From positions 144,363,143 to 144,427,142 of the forward strand of contig CM041292.1 in NCBI GenBank assembly GCA_023052935.1: a DNA stretch of 64,000 nucleotides, written 5' to 3'. Made by a program: the position numbers and the translations under genes. The notes beneath the pieces are model-generated. The model searched no databases. It saw nothing but the letters and a program-made list of their open reading frames with translations, and was not told where the DNA came from. This DNA comes from Piezodorus guildinii (taxonomy: Eukaryota > Arthropoda > Insecta > Hemiptera > Pentatomidae). Positions 1 to 10,490 of the stretch are shown here, piece after piece. Every line of letters starts with the position of its first letter. The stretch's first letter is position 1.

Positions 1-547
1 ATATTATCAAATTTCTCACTCTCTAATTATATTAATTTATCAGTATTGTTAATACTCATATTAAATTTTTGGACATGAAGCTTTGCTGACATGATCGCAT
101 GGAAGCAGGTTTAATAGTTATTAGACTTTTAAAATGTTTTTAAGCGAGTAAAAATCATGTCGCGATTAGAAACTAGAATAACTTATATAAATTCAAATAA
201 GTTTATTTTAAGGCGAAAAGCGGCACCCACGTATGAAATTAATTCACATTCATGTTGCGAATAGTGACAATAATCATAGAATATGTTTAAAAATTTAAAC
301 AAATGGAGTAATTATGAACAAACGTTAGTGCTGTATTATAATTTTATTTATTTCAATTACTTTATTCGTTGTACATATTTGAAAGGATAACTTATTGACC
401 GATAGTCCGAAGTTGTATGTACGTGGGTTACTACATGCAGTTTTTATTACTTATAAGTATTAAAAAAAAATTAAATATGCCCAAGCGAAGCCGCGGAATA
501 CAGCTAGTATTAAGTAAAATATATAACAAATATGAGAAATTTACAAA
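1..547. other. No recognised feature
   Basis: AT-rich DNA. The short open frame at 417-632 runs into a SINE fragment and is not credible as a gene. Confidence 0.6.
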
Positions 548-715
548 ATATGAAGGTTGCCTTCAGTGGGGTGACCCCAGATTATGGAAAACCTCCTGGA
601 ATACACTCGGCATTTTTAAAGCGGGTACCTGAAATTCGCGAAAACCTGACAGTTGAGTGAAATATTGCCATAATAATCACCTAGCCGGACCGTTCGCCTA
701 GGAGCAGCACGAAAC
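548..715 (+). repeat. SINE family C fragment
   Basis: GTGGGGTGACCCCAGATTAT, CTCCTGGAATACACTCGGC and TAAAGCGGGTACCTGAAATT match the body (not the tRNA head) of the SINE at 36971-37297 read on its own strand. The copy is 5'-truncated and old. Confidence 0.6.
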
Positions 716-1489
716 TTTTTTATCGAAATCGAAAGAATGACTCAAGACTATAGTTATAGAAATAAAGAGTTTTTTTTTTTTACAGTAGTAATAATTTCAG
801 ATAGTGTAATATGATTTATATAGCGAGAAATATAAATCTCATAACGTTGTATAAATATAAAGCACTGGGGTTATCAAAATAAATATTAATATAATTAAAT
901 GACAGCACTTAATTCTCGTGGAAATTAATTAAAGTAACTGCCAGAGATTATTATTACACGGAGTGGTCTACAATGCGGACTTAGCGAGAAGAAAATGAAA
1001 CTGCGTGGCTTATCTCCCACTCGTCCTTAGTTTAAACTGCTTCATTCAATTTACTGTGCGTTGTTTGCATTTATTTACCCAGGAAATAGTCTATTCACTT
1101 TTATGGACTCACGTGATAATTAAACATCATGTTATTGATATTGTATGGAGAATGTAATGTTTTTATTTGATTTAGTATAATCGAAATATGATATGTCTAT
1201 TATAAAAAAAAAAACAAAAAAAAAAACTAATACGCCAGAGGTGATAAACTTACTGTAGTTTTTATATCAATTAATAACATTTTATTTATTTTTTAAAATT
1301 TTTCAACCATTTATTTCTTTACAATAACTTGGGTTCTTCATTCACTTCGGTTATTATATCTCTTTCTCAAGCTAACGATAAGCGTGTTTTAAAAATAACA
1401 AATGTTCAATTACGAAAACATAATTACAACATTTAGATACGTTTAACATATATACATAGAGAGAGATTGTTTTTAGTGAATTCCTATTA

Positions 1490-2279
1490 TCTTAAGTTCT
1501 TGTCTTTGATTTTTCGCTACTATTTTACTGCATCTAATCCTTCCAATTCAAAGTCCTCCGAACAATAGTTAATGCTCCTAATTACGTTACCAACTCTACC
1601 CTACACCACGACCTTAAAATTCCGTTTATTTTAGACCTGGTACCATCCAAATTTCATCAGAACCTTAGTCATCAGCCTAACCCTCTAGCACAATCTCTAT
1701 CCAGTACCACCTATCCCTACAATCCTCCTCGAAGATTGAAACGGCAGTGGCCGCGAGACGTATTGTAAACGTTTAAATTGGAGTTCTGACACTGGTCAGA
1801 TCCTCTACTCATGTAATGTATGTTTGTGGCTATTGCGCCCTAGTTCGGCCTCCACTGATTCACACCAGTGACGCGGCTGAGAGCGAGGGTCTAGGATCTC
1901 TTGGATTCCGCTTTTTCCTCCACAAGTGGATGGAAAAGCCCAGTCTGGGCTCCCTATAGAACTTGTATATTTTGTATATAGTTATGTTTGTTTGAATGGT
2001 GTTTGTTTATTTGCAAACTTTTATATATCTCAATTATAGGTTAATGTTTTGATTTAATTTGCTTTTATATTTATTATTATTTAATTCTATATATATCATT
2101 TATTTGTATTTATCTCAGTAATAGGTTGTTGTTTGTTTTCTTATTTTGTACATATATTATATTTCATTTATTTGACTTTATCATTGTATACTGTATATAT
2201 TGTGTGAATGGGATCTTATATCACTATTACTAATGTTCATATAGAAACAAATTGTAATATATCTCAATAAAAATATTTC
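1490..2279 (+). pseudogene. Jockey-like LINE, ORF2 C-terminus and 3' UTR
   Basis: Around 1547-1770 one frame reads V-L-R-T-I-V-N-A-P-N-Y-V and later P-R-R-L-K-R-Q-W-P-R-D-V, the conserved end of Jockey-type ORF2. The 3' UTR runs on to AATATATCTCAATAAAA near 2270. The element is severely 5'-truncated with an uncertain left limit. The same 3' UTR recurs at 11370-11670 and in reverse at 28180-28440. Confidence 0.75.
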
Positions 2280-2427
2280 ACTGTTTTTAGAGTTTCCGTA
2301 ATATCAGTTCAAACTTCATTCCGTTGAGGTTAATAGGCCATGATATCAGTAAGAATAGATGCTGAAATTATTAAACAACTAGTCACTAAGGCTTGAAGTT
2401 TTATTACGAATAAAATTTATGACTAAA

Positions 2428-2640
2428 TTTTTTTTTTTTTTATCAACAACAATTTTTTATTGAGTAAAATTACAAACTGTCCCAATTTGGACATCAATAG
2501 TAGTGGTGAAAGATATCATACATACTACATTCATACAATATTTACAAAGCATAAAATTACAATTAAATATATACACAATAATGAATCAATACGATAAAGT
2601 CAAGAATTCACTTATACCTATATACACATACACACACTCA
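2428..2640 (-). repeat. LINE 3' end, reverse (low certainty)
   Basis: A T-run at 2428-2441 is followed by TTTTTTATTGAGTAAAATTACAAACTG, similar in layout to the reverse 3' UTR at 28175. It is probably the poly(A) end of a minus-strand LINE. No coding remnant is visible upstream. Confidence 0.4.
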
Positions 2641-2732
2641 GACATATATCACATTGAGTGGAGAATCTAGCCAGTGCTATGACTATGACTAACTAATGGA
2701 GGAAAATGAAGATACGTTTTCTATCTTGTTGT

Positions 2733-2735
<3 letters not shown>

Positions 2736-2790
<55 letters not shown>

Positions 2791-2796
2791 ATATAA
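2736..2796. repeat. (TA)n microsatellite
   Basis: About 30 TA units with one break. It lies inside AT-rich DNA between LINE remnants. Confidence 0.95.
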
Positions 2797-3515
2797 ACAA
2801 ATAATATATGACATATAATGTAGTTAATAATAATTAAATAACAGAAAAAAAAATCGAAAATAAAATAACAAAAAATCTTAAAAACAATAAGAAAAAAATA
2901 ATTCTGTTGGACTATTTTCTGATTTACAAGGGACGGGAAGGGTGTGTAAAACTCAAATCAAACTGAGGTTCCGGGTGTAATTTGTGTTCAGTAAGTGAAT
3001 GCATAGACATAAACATGGAGCGCAATACTTGGTCATGACTGGAAAAATAATCTAAAAAAAATCTGGTGCGGGCAACACACGACTTTCACTTACCTCCGTT
3101 TTTAAAATCGATTAAAGAATTTTCAAATACAGTAAGAGATCAAAATGAGTGAAACCATTAAAGAATTAGTTAAATGGAATTTCTAAAAAACGTGTGCCAC
3201 ACAGCTGTTACCAACATTGTCTTAAAAGTGTGAAAATTTTTCGCAATTTTTAAGTATTTATTTTACTCGGTAATTCGGTGTATATAGTGTCCCAAATAGT
3301 TGTCAAGAACAAGGCTCCTGTTTGGACTTCGGCGGAGGAGGTGGCAGAAAGACCTTCGCGCTGTTTAACAGATAACCTTTTGATATATTTTTTTCTTTTA
3401 ATTAGTTTCCTTATAAATATTATTTTCTTTGCAAACATATTGTTTAGTTATTTTTTAGATTTCTTTATCGTTATTTTTGTAAACTGTGCATAATTCTGCA
3501 CTGAACTAACTCACT

Positions 3516-4442
3516 ATGTCTGGCACAAGTGATAGGAGGGAGGTTATCCCGCCTGATAAGTTAAGTAGTTTGAATAATAATGAAACAGTAGACTTAAGCA
3601 CGGAAATAGAAATGATGCCTGCAGAACACAAAAATAATGCAAGCAACGAAGAGCAGGAAATTAGTAAAGTCTCGACAGATAGAACACAAAACTCTCTACC
3701 ACGCTTATATGAGGAGAGAGACATGGGCCCATATTTTGTTTTTGTTGAGAGTAAGTCGATGGAAGGGGTTGGAATTAGTCGAATACATCCAATGTCTGTT
3801 GGAAAACTATTAAATGATTCTTGTCCAGTAATTTACAATAACATTCTGTCTATCACCAGGTCGGGTCGCAATAGAATAAAAGTTGAAACTCGCTTAGGTT
3901 CACACGCGAACGCACTAGTCAATTCGGAAATTTTAAAGTCTAAACATTTTGTAGTGTATATTCCACAATTTATGCTGGAAAGAAAAGGAGTAATTAGAGG
4001 AATAGATACTAATTTATCCGAGGAAGACATATTAACTAATATTAAAACTTTATATTCCGAATCTCTAAAAATTATCTCAGTCAGAAGGTTCAAAAGGAAG
4101 GTTTTAAACCGAGATACAAAAGAATATGAACTTAAACCCACGGGTACGGTTCTAATTAATTTTAGAGGACAGTTTCTCCCTAATTATGTAAGCATCCATC
4201 ACGTGAGATGCGAGGTACAAAAGTACATTCAATCAGTAGTACAATGTCAAGCATGCTTTCGTTATGGTCACGTGACCACTCAATGTAAAAGTACGACACC
4301 CAGGTGTTCGGATTGCGGTGAAAAACATGCGAAAGAAGAGTGCCCTCCCGGTACGTTATTGAAATGTATTCACTGCCACCAAAATCATTCTTCTCTAGCT
4401 AAAGATATATGTCCGGAATATAAAAAACAAAAAAAAATATAA
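3516..4442 (+). CDS. LINE ORF1, N-terminal part with three zinc knuckles
   Basis: This is a nucleic-acid-binding Gag-like protein expected to coat the element RNA. The N-terminal third is acidic and low in complexity. The middle (about residues 65-240) is an RRM-like region common in ORF1 proteins. The knuckles are C244-C247-H252-C257, C264-C267-H271-C276 and C284-C287-H291-C299. The frame stops at 4440 immediately after an A-run. One base further on, the next frame continues seamlessly with I-K-E-L-M-A-T, the usual end of this domain. The stop is therefore a frameshift product, not the natural terminus. Confidence 0.88.
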   Translation: MSGTSDRREVIPPDKLSSLNNNETVDLSTEIEMMPAEHKNNASNEEQEISKVSTDRTQNSLPRLYEERDMGPYFVFVESKSMEGVGISRIHPMSVGKLLNDSCPVIYNNILSITRSGRNRIKVETRLGSHANALVNSEILKSKHFVVYIPQFMLERKGVIRGIDTNLSEEDILTNIKTLYSESLKIISVRRFKRKVLNRDTKEYELKPTGTVLINFRGQFLPNYVSIHHVRCEVQKYIQSVVQCQACFRYGHVTTQCKSTTPRCSDCGEKHAKEECPPGTLLKCIHCHQNHSSLAKDICPEYKKQKKI

Positions 4443-4450
4443 AAGAATTA

Positions 4451-4933
4451 ATGGCCACCCAAAATCTAACCTATATGGAAGCAAAACATTTCCTAGAAGG
4501 CAAATCATACAGTTGGGCCGTATTAAGACAGACACCTGAATCGTTCCCAGCATTAGATCAAACTAATAACAAACAATTATATAACAAAAATAACTCTTCA
4601 GTAATAAGTAAAATTAGTGTAAATAAAAGAGTAAGAGTTTCAAGTCCGGATAAACATCCAAGCGTTGACCCTACCGAACAAGCAAGGAGGGAGATTAATA
4701 ATAGTTATAAAATTCCTTTATACCCATCAAGCCCTTTACCTTCTAATACAAATTTCCCAAAACCTAAAACTACTGGAACACCTCAGGTTAAACCGAATAA
4801 AATAAATCAAATTTCAGAAGCTATTTATTCAATTGTAAGTTCAATTTTGTCAAACAAAAATTTAATAATTTCTGAAGAAGAGATTAGGAACATAATAAGA
4901 GAGAGAGGAGATAGCTTGTTAATAAATCATTGA
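4451..4933 (+). CDS. LINE ORF1, C-terminal part after frameshift
   Basis: This is the continuation of ORF1 in the -1 frame. Coding sense actually begins about 15 bases upstream of the ATG listed, with N-I-K-E-L. It starts with the conserved segment ending the knuckle domain (A-K-H-F-L-E-G-K-S-Y-S-W-A), goes on to a Pro/Ser/Asn-rich linker and ends in a predicted helical tail. Joined to the upstream part it would be about 470 residues, a normal length. ORF2 begins 85 bases after its stop. Confidence 0.82.
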   Translation: MATQNLTYMEAKHFLEGKSYSWAVLRQTPESFPALDQTNNKQLYNKNNSSVISKISVNKRVRVSSPDKHPSVDPTEQARREINNSYKIPLYPSSPLPSNTNFPKPKTTGTPQVKPNKINQISEAIYSIVSSILSNKNLIISEEEIRNIIRERGDSLLINH

Positions 4934-5018
4934 TTCAGATAAAAATATTTTATCTAAACTATTTTTAATAATTTTTCAAAAAATAATTCATCAGTATCTA
5001 ATTTAGCCCACCATTTTT

Positions 5019-5963
5019 ATGACTAAATCCTATAAATTATTACAATGGAACGCTATATCAGCAATAGCAAATAAAAATAGTTTAGAATATTTTTTATTTA
5101 CAGACAATATTGATATTGCCCTAATATCAGAAACTTGGTTCAAGCATAACACATATGTGAATTTCCCGGGATACAATATCATAAGGAAAGATAGAGATGA
5201 TGGCTGGGGGGGAGTAGCCATTTTGATTAGGAATAAATACAACTTTACACAGGTTAGAAACTTTCATAAAATAGACGGTATGGATGTGATTGCCGCGAAA
5301 GTCGTACTCCATAAAAATTTTAAAATTAACATAGTTTCTTATTATAACCCTCCTAAAAATTTAGTAACTAAATGTCATTGGGAAAAATTTATTACGAGTT
5401 TTGACTTTCCATTAATTCTGGCAGGAGATGCCAATGCTCACCATTACCAGTGGGGCTGTAATTTTTGTGATAACATGGGAAAAGAATTAGTTTCTGCAAT
5501 AGAAAACTCCAGCTTAGTACTGTTGAATGATGGATCCGCTACATACGTAAATAATGTGAGTCAGACTAATAATATTGCCTTGGATATCACTCTCTGCTCA
5601 CCCAATATCGCAAACAATATACAATGGAAAGTTCACGATGATCCCTTAGGTTCTAATCATTTACCCATCGTAATGGAGATTCACAATATGCAATTTAAAG
5701 ATACCAATATGAGTAAATCGACCAGAAAGTGGCAAATAAAGGCTGCTAATTGGGAGGAATACGAAACGTTTACCTCAGATAATTTCCACCTTCTATCCGA
5801 TAACCCTACATATGAACAGTTCATACAATTTTTGAATAAAGCTGGCACGAAGTCAATACCAACTTACAAACAAATTTACAGAGAAAATTTAGCAGAGGTT
5901 GGTGGGATAATGAATGTACTCTTTCACTACAAAATAGAAAAAATGCCTACAAAACATATATAA
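5019..5963 (+). CDS. LINE ORF2, apurinic-like endonuclease part
   Basis: This is the N-terminal APE-type endonuclease that nicks target DNA for target-primed reverse transcription. Visible motifs in order: L-Q-W-N-A, I-S-E-T-W, R-K-D-R-x-x-G-W-G-G-V-A, A-G-D-A-N-A-H-H, L-D-I-T-L-C and G-S-N-H-L-P-I. The last motif carries Asn where most APE enzymes have Asp (S-D-H). The true frame is lost at about 5884-5888 in the run AGAAAATTT. The residues after that to the stop at 5963 are out-of-frame noise, while frame 2 resumes with R-G-W-W-D-N-E-C. Confidence 0.88.
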   Translation: MTKSYKLLQWNAISAIANKNSLEYFLFTDNIDIALISETWFKHNTYVNFPGYNIIRKDRDDGWGGVAILIRNKYNFTQVRNFHKIDGMDVIAAKVVLHKNFKINIVSYYNPPKNLVTKCHWEKFITSFDFPLILAGDANAHHYQWGCNFCDNMGKELVSAIENSSLVLLNDGSATYVNNVSQTNNIALDITLCSPNIANNIQWKVHDDPLGSNHLPIVMEIHNMQFKDTNMSKSTRKWQIKAANWEEYETFTSDNFHLLSDNPTYEQFIQFLNKAGTKSIPTYKQIYRENLAEVGGIMNVLFHYKIEKMPTKHI

Positions 5964-5986
5964 AAACCCCAAATTCTTCAACATTT

Positions 5987-7291
5987 TTGACATACAAAAA
6001 GGCGGATGCGGAATTCAAAAAACTCACAAGAGATAAACAGAGAAATTCCTGGCGACTATTCTGTGGAAGTATCAATAAATCTACCCCGATTAAGGATATT
6101 TGGCATAAACTAGCTGTACTCAGCAATCGCAAAACAAGTAACCGCTTACCAGTCACAAAGGATGGATGGTGTGAAGAATTTATGGACACACTGGCGCCCC
6201 CATATGTCATTTTTAAAAATAGTTTAATCACTGACAGTAGAGAAGAAACGTCTGAAGAAAATTTTCAACTAATGAAAGAGTTTACTCTAGAAGAGCTCAA
6301 TAACTCTTTAAAGAAGAACCCTAATACAGCACCAGGACTTGACAATATACATTACATCATGTTAAACAGACTTCCGAAGAAAATTAAAATGAGCTTATTA
6401 AAAATCTTAAATGATGTTTGGCAATCAAATGTAATACCTGACTCATGGAAGGAGTTCTGTGTTGTACCGATATTGAAACCAGATAAGGATCCCAATAACG
6501 CTTCCTCATATAGACCGATTTCGTTAAGTTCGTGTGTACTAAAGACGTTTGAAAGAATGGTAAAGGAACGAATGGAGTGGTGGTTAGAATCACAAGATAA
6601 ATTGCCTGATTACCAGTTCGGTTTCCGTAAAGGTAAATCAACGATGGATTGCCTTCTAGAATTACATACTGACATACATACAGCTTTCACATCAGGGAAA
6701 AAAACAGTCGCTTTATTTTTAGACATAGCAAAGGCATACGACACTGTTCCGTTACACATACTCAATTATAAAATGACAGACCTGGGTTTCCCCATAAAAT
6801 ATATTGACAATATTATCAATCTGATCAGCGATAGAAAGATATCATTAAAAATATCAAATTCAATAATCATGAGTAGGGTGGCACAGATAGGTTTACCTCA
6901 AGGAGGTATTCTCAGTAGTTTATTATTTGCAATATTTTATACTGATTTAAAAAAATACTTACCTGAGAAAGTTTCAATCTTACAATTTGCCGATGATATT
7001 TGCCTATATACCTCAAATCAAGATATTAATAAATGTGTCGAGTTACTGGACGAGACAGTAAGAGGGTTAAGGAGATGGGAGTTAGGGACAGGAATGACGA
7101 TTTCAGCTTCTAAATCAGTTATATGCCCGTTCACTAGAGAACGCACATTTCCCCTTGATGAGCGAGTTGAATTAGCTGGAACTTTCTTCACAAGCGTTAA
7201 TGTCGTGAGATTCTTAGGAGTTTATTTCAACCGAAAACTAAATTGGAATCAACACATTTATGAAATCATAAAACGGTCGGAAAAAAAATGA
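5987..7291 (+). CDS. LINE ORF2, reverse transcriptase part
   Basis: This continues ORF2 after a -1 shift; the coding sense extends upstream to about 5891. RT blocks seen: N-T-A-P-G-L-D, S-Y-R-P-I-S-L, F-G-F-R-K-G-K-S-T, F-L-D-I-A-K-A-Y-D with D246, G-L-P-Q-G-G-I-L-S-S and the active site F-A-D-D at 334-337. L-G-V-Y-F-N-R-K-L follows. The frame ends at an eight-A run (7281-7288). One further A would join it to the next piece. Confidence 0.92.
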   Translation: MTYKKADAEFKKLTRDKQRNSWRLFCGSINKSTPIKDIWHKLAVLSNRKTSNRLPVTKDGWCEEFMDTLAPPYVIFKNSLITDSREETSEENFQLMKEFTLEELNNSLKKNPNTAPGLDNIHYIMLNRLPKKIKMSLLKILNDVWQSNVIPDSWKEFCVVPILKPDKDPNNASSYRPISLSSCVLKTFERMVKERMEWWLESQDKLPDYQFGFRKGKSTMDCLLELHTDIHTAFTSGKKTVALFLDIAKAYDTVPLHILNYKMTDLGFPIKYIDNIINLISDRKISLKISNSIIMSRVAQIGLPQGGILSSLLFAIFYTDLKKYLPEKVSILQFADDICLYTSNQDINKCVELLDETVRGLRRWELGTGMTISASKSVICPFTRERTFPLDERVELAGTFFTSVNVVRFLGVYFNRKLNWNQHIYEIIKRSEKK

Positions 7292-8682
7292 GCATATTAA
7301 AAATGATTAGCAATAACAGTAAATGGGGAGCAGATCCAAGCATATCTTTGTTATTCTATAGGAGCACAATAAAATCCATATTCGATTACGGAGTCACATT
7401 ATACGGTGAGGCCCCTAATACACATTTGCGTAAGTTGGATATGATTCATAATAGGTGCATAAGAATTTGTTTAGGAGCTCTTAATTCCACCCCTATCGAT
7501 GCCTTATTAAACGAAGCCAGCGAACCACCCCTAAAACTAAGAAGACAGCTACTAACCGACAGAATCTTTTTTAAAACATACGCTAACAATCAGAATTGCT
7601 ACAGTAAAATAGTTAACCTATGCATTCTTATCTTAAGTAAAGCTTATTGGGAGAAAAAGAAATATACACCATTAGTTTTCAATAGTTTTATAAAATATCA
7701 AAATTCATTACGTGATATATATTCAAATAAAATGCTACCTCAATATCAATTAAAATACGAGATGCTATTACAAAAATTCAATATAGAAATAGAAGTCGGT
7801 AACCCATTGCCTCATTCAATGATTGCCTCTACTACTAAAGCATTGCTTGCAGACAAATGGCCGCATCATATTCATATATATACCGATGGCTCAAATATTA
7901 ATAATAATTCAGGTAGTGCGATTCATATTCCTAAATACAACCATAATGCACAGTATAAATTACCTACTGGTTGTTCTTCTCATACTGCTGAAATGTATGC
8001 CATATTGGAAGCCGTCAGATACATTAATAAATCCGCGGATCGTAATTTTGTTATTTTGACGGATTGTAAGAGTGCATTATTGTCACTAACTAATATTATT
8101 AACAAAAACATCAGTAGCTTACAAATGGAGATCATGAAAAACCACTACATAGCGGTCAAAAATAAAAAAGTTTTAGTATTTCGGTGGATTAAGGGTCACG
8201 CGGGAATCCCAGGCAACGAGGTAGTAGATGGACTGGCTAAATCTGCCACCACAGTTGGGCAACAAGTTGACTTTCGGATACCATTCAAAGATTTTTACAA
8301 AACCATTAAATTAAATACATTCGAAATTTGGCAACAGTTATATCAGGAAAACCCCACTGGACAATTTTACAAAACCATATTTCCCAAAATTATTCGAAAA
8401 CCTTGGTTCGCGGAAACAAATTTTAGCAAAAACGTGGTAAAAACATATATTAGATTAAGGACAAATCACGGGATCTGCAACACTTACCTTCATAAAATAG
8501 GCGTATCACAATCTCCGCAATGTGACAAATGTGGTGATAGAGAGACCCTAAAACACATATTATTGGTGTGCCCAGCATACAAAACTCAAAGAGAAAAGAT
8601 GATTTTTGAAATAAATAATAATCAGAATATTAGTTATGAAAATTTATTAAATTTACGAACAATAAAAAAATTTTCAGTATAA
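7288..8682 (+). CDS. LINE ORF2, thumb, RNase H and C-terminal zinc finger
   Basis: This is the rest of ORF2 in the third frame. It opens with the RT thumb and connection region (Y-R-S-T-I-K-S-I-F-D-Y-G). The RNase H keeps the full catalytic set D200, E235, D259 and D314 within Y-T-D-G-S, T-A-E-M-Y, L-T-D-C-K and V-V-D-G-L-A. A CCHC motif C412-C415-H423-C428 closes the protein. RNase H is expected to remove element RNA after first-strand synthesis. The stop at 8680-8682 looks natural, since an AT-rich 3' UTR with short repeats follows. Confidence 0.92.
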   Translation: MSILKMISNNSKWGADPSISLLFYRSTIKSIFDYGVTLYGEAPNTHLRKLDMIHNRCIRICLGALNSTPIDALLNEASEPPLKLRRQLLTDRIFFKTYANNQNCYSKIVNLCILILSKAYWEKKKYTPLVFNSFIKYQNSLRDIYSNKMLPQYQLKYEMLLQKFNIEIEVGNPLPHSMIASTTKALLADKWPHHIHIYTDGSNINNNSGSAIHIPKYNHNAQYKLPTGCSSHTAEMYAILEAVRYINKSADRNFVILTDCKSALLSLTNIINKNISSLQMEIMKNHYIAVKNKKVLVFRWIKGHAGIPGNEVVDGLAKSATTVGQQVDFRIPFKDFYKTIKLNTFEIWQQLYQENPTGQFYKTIFPKIIRKPWFAETNFSKNVVKTYIRLRTNHGICNTYLHKIGVSQSPQCDKCGDRETLKHILLVCPAYKTQREKMIFEINNNQNISYENLLNLRTIKKFSV

Positions 8683-8692
8683 ATAAATATTT

Positions 8693-8860
8693 GCAATCGA
8701 TTAACAAAAGAATTTGATAATTGTAATAGTTCAGTAATTGGTAATTGTAATTTGGTAATTTTAATTGGTAGTTGTAATTTGGTGATTGTAATAGTTTTCA
8801 CTAATAAGACATAATATATAAAATGGCTGTATGGTGTATGCCAATGCCATCCATTCATGG
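8693..8860 (+). repeat. LINE 3' UTR with short GTAATT repeats
   Basis: Between the ORF2 stop and the A-tail there are several imperfect copies of a 13-15 bp unit like GGTAATTGTAATTT. Short 3' repeats are common in I- and Jockey-type elements and may guide the RT to the end of its own RNA. That function is inferred. Confidence 0.6.
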
Positions 8861-8897
<37 letters not shown>

Positions 8898-9507
8898 TTT
8901 TATTAAAAAATTATATTATTATCTAAAATAATCAGATAGTTTTATGTTTATTTCATTACTCTCTATTAACTTTTAAAAGCTTGTGTATGAGATAATTTTT
9001 TTTCTAAAATCTTTAGCTTTCCAACGGTATATGATACATGTATATTACTGCTCTTAAGTTCAAAAACGAAAAATTACATTAAAAAAATATTTTTTCAGTT
9101 TTCTCCTTTAGTTGGGTATCGAATTTATTCAATTTATATATTTACCTGTTTTTCATCAGCGTTAACAAGATAATATAGTTATTTTTATTGAATCTATAAA
9201 ATTAAAGGTACCTTAGGGGACTTAAAATATCGGCATTTTATAATATGGCCCTATCAGACCATTTTAATCAGAATAAAACTTACATGATATTAAAGCCCAT
9301 TAAATTTTACATCGATATAGCGAGTTTAATCAAAATCGTCGCAACCGTTTTCAAGAAAATCGAAAAAAGGTGCAAAATGCATGGCATAAAGTGCCTCTTA
9401 TGGTAAGCTCATTTTGATGAAAAAAGTTTTGTCACGTCTCGGACGTATAGTTGTCTTAAATATGAAATTTCAGTTTCATAGGACTTACCGTTTCCGCCCG
9501 GGAGTTA

Positions 9508-9543
<36 letters not shown>

Positions 9544-9749
9544 CTTTTTTCGGGACTTGGTTATTTGGACTCAGGGGACCCTAAAACGTGTATTTCCGTT
9601 GAAAACTAGAATTCGAAAAATTTCACGATCGCAATACTTCCCCTTACTATATATAGTAAGTGAAAGTAAAAATTTAAATTTAATAAGTTATTTATAATTT
9701 CTTTTGCATTGCTTCTTTTAATGCATAAGTAGATGACGTAGCTTGGTTG

Positions 9750-10490
9750 TAAGAAGGAGTACACCGATGAGCTCGCAGGTTCTCTCAATACGGCGGCTGA
9801 ATCAATTGAACTGCGGGCAAACATAGAAAAAACAAAATATATGATTGTGAGTCGTAGACTACAAACAGGACACAGCGTAGGTGCGAAAAATATGATGTTG
9901 CCAAAAGTAGATTATCTTAAATACCTTGGATCGACCGCGACATCCATCAACGACCAAATGAGTGAGATCGACCTAAGATTAAATAATGCAAATAGAGCAT
10001 TTTTCTCTATCTATAATAAGATCTCCAAGACTCTCGAAAGGAGGGTATACAACATCATCATCAAACCAGTACTGATGTATGACTGTGAAACATGGGCATT
10101 AACAGGTATCTTAGAGAGTAAAATTGAAGGATTCGAAAGGAACTTACGAGCTATAACCAGATCTGAATGAAATCATGATGAGCTTAGGGCTGCGGAGACG
10201 TAAGATTAAAGCAGAACGGACAGATGAAACGAAGCAGTCCACCTCACATGATATGAAGGCAAAGAGGGTACGATGGGTAGAACATGTGACAAGGAGTGAT
10301 CCATCCGGTCCCTCTTTAAAACTATGAATGCAATAGTGGTCGGAACTAGGCCAAGAGGAAGACCGAGAATGAAATAAACTTCATCAAGGAGGATTCTTCG
10401 GAGTTCCACGTGAACAGGAGGGCCATTGCCCAAGATAGAAAGAGATGGAAAAGGCTAATTGCAGCGTTTAAAGATCTCCAAGGTCTCTAA
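9750..10490 (+). pseudogene. RTE-like reverse transcriptase C-terminus, broken
   Basis: From about 9750 the frame reads E-Y-T-D-E-L-A-G-S-L-N-T, then K-Y-M-I-V-S-R-R-L (open 9841-10170), Y-L-K-Y-L-G-S, L-N-N-A-N-R-A-F-F-S and K-P-V-L-M-Y-D-C-E-T-W-A-L. These are the thumb-region landmarks of RTE-type RTs. After 10170 the coding sense continues in shifted frames with G-T-R-P-R-G-R-P-R-M-K and D-R-K-R-W-K-R-L-I up to about 10488. Several frameshifts and a stop make it inactive. No catalytic core is present. Confidence 0.8.

Larger units (their letters stand above)
3194..8893 (+). mobile_element. Near full-length I-group non-LTR retrotransposon (LINE)
   Basis: The element has a 5' leader of about 320 bp, a zinc-knuckle ORF1 and an ORF2 with endonuclease, RT, RNase H and a C-terminal CCHC. 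A 3' UTR with GGTAATTGTAATTT-type repeats follows, ending in a 33-A tail (8861-8893). It interrupts a family A repeat: the left part ends at about 3193 and the right part resumes at about 8894, when compared with the uninterrupted copy near 21030. A target duplication is only approximate. The RNase H places it in the I/R1/LOA/Nimb-type group rather than Jockey proper. Three one-base losses, all in A-runs, break otherwise clean frames. Confidence 0.93.
3053..9673 (+). repeat. Family A repeat, copy 1, split by the LINE
   Basis: The left part (3053-3193) starts AAATCTGGTGCGGGCAACAC. The right part (8894-9673) contains TTTCCAACGGTATATGATAC, a (CA)n tract at 9512-9541 and ends TAGTAAGTGAAAGTAAAAAT. 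Together they align with the uninterrupted copy at 20900-21819. No coding potential is seen. See the finding on family A. Confidence 0.85.

Noticed and set aside
3278..3493. Open frame in the LINE 5' leader as a separate gene
   Set aside because: It is in the 5' UTR of the LINE, overlaps an antisense frame of equal length and lacks motifs.
9512..9541. (CA)n tract as a CRISPR-like or regulatory array
   Set aside because: It is a simple microsatellite that occurs at the same place in other family A copies.
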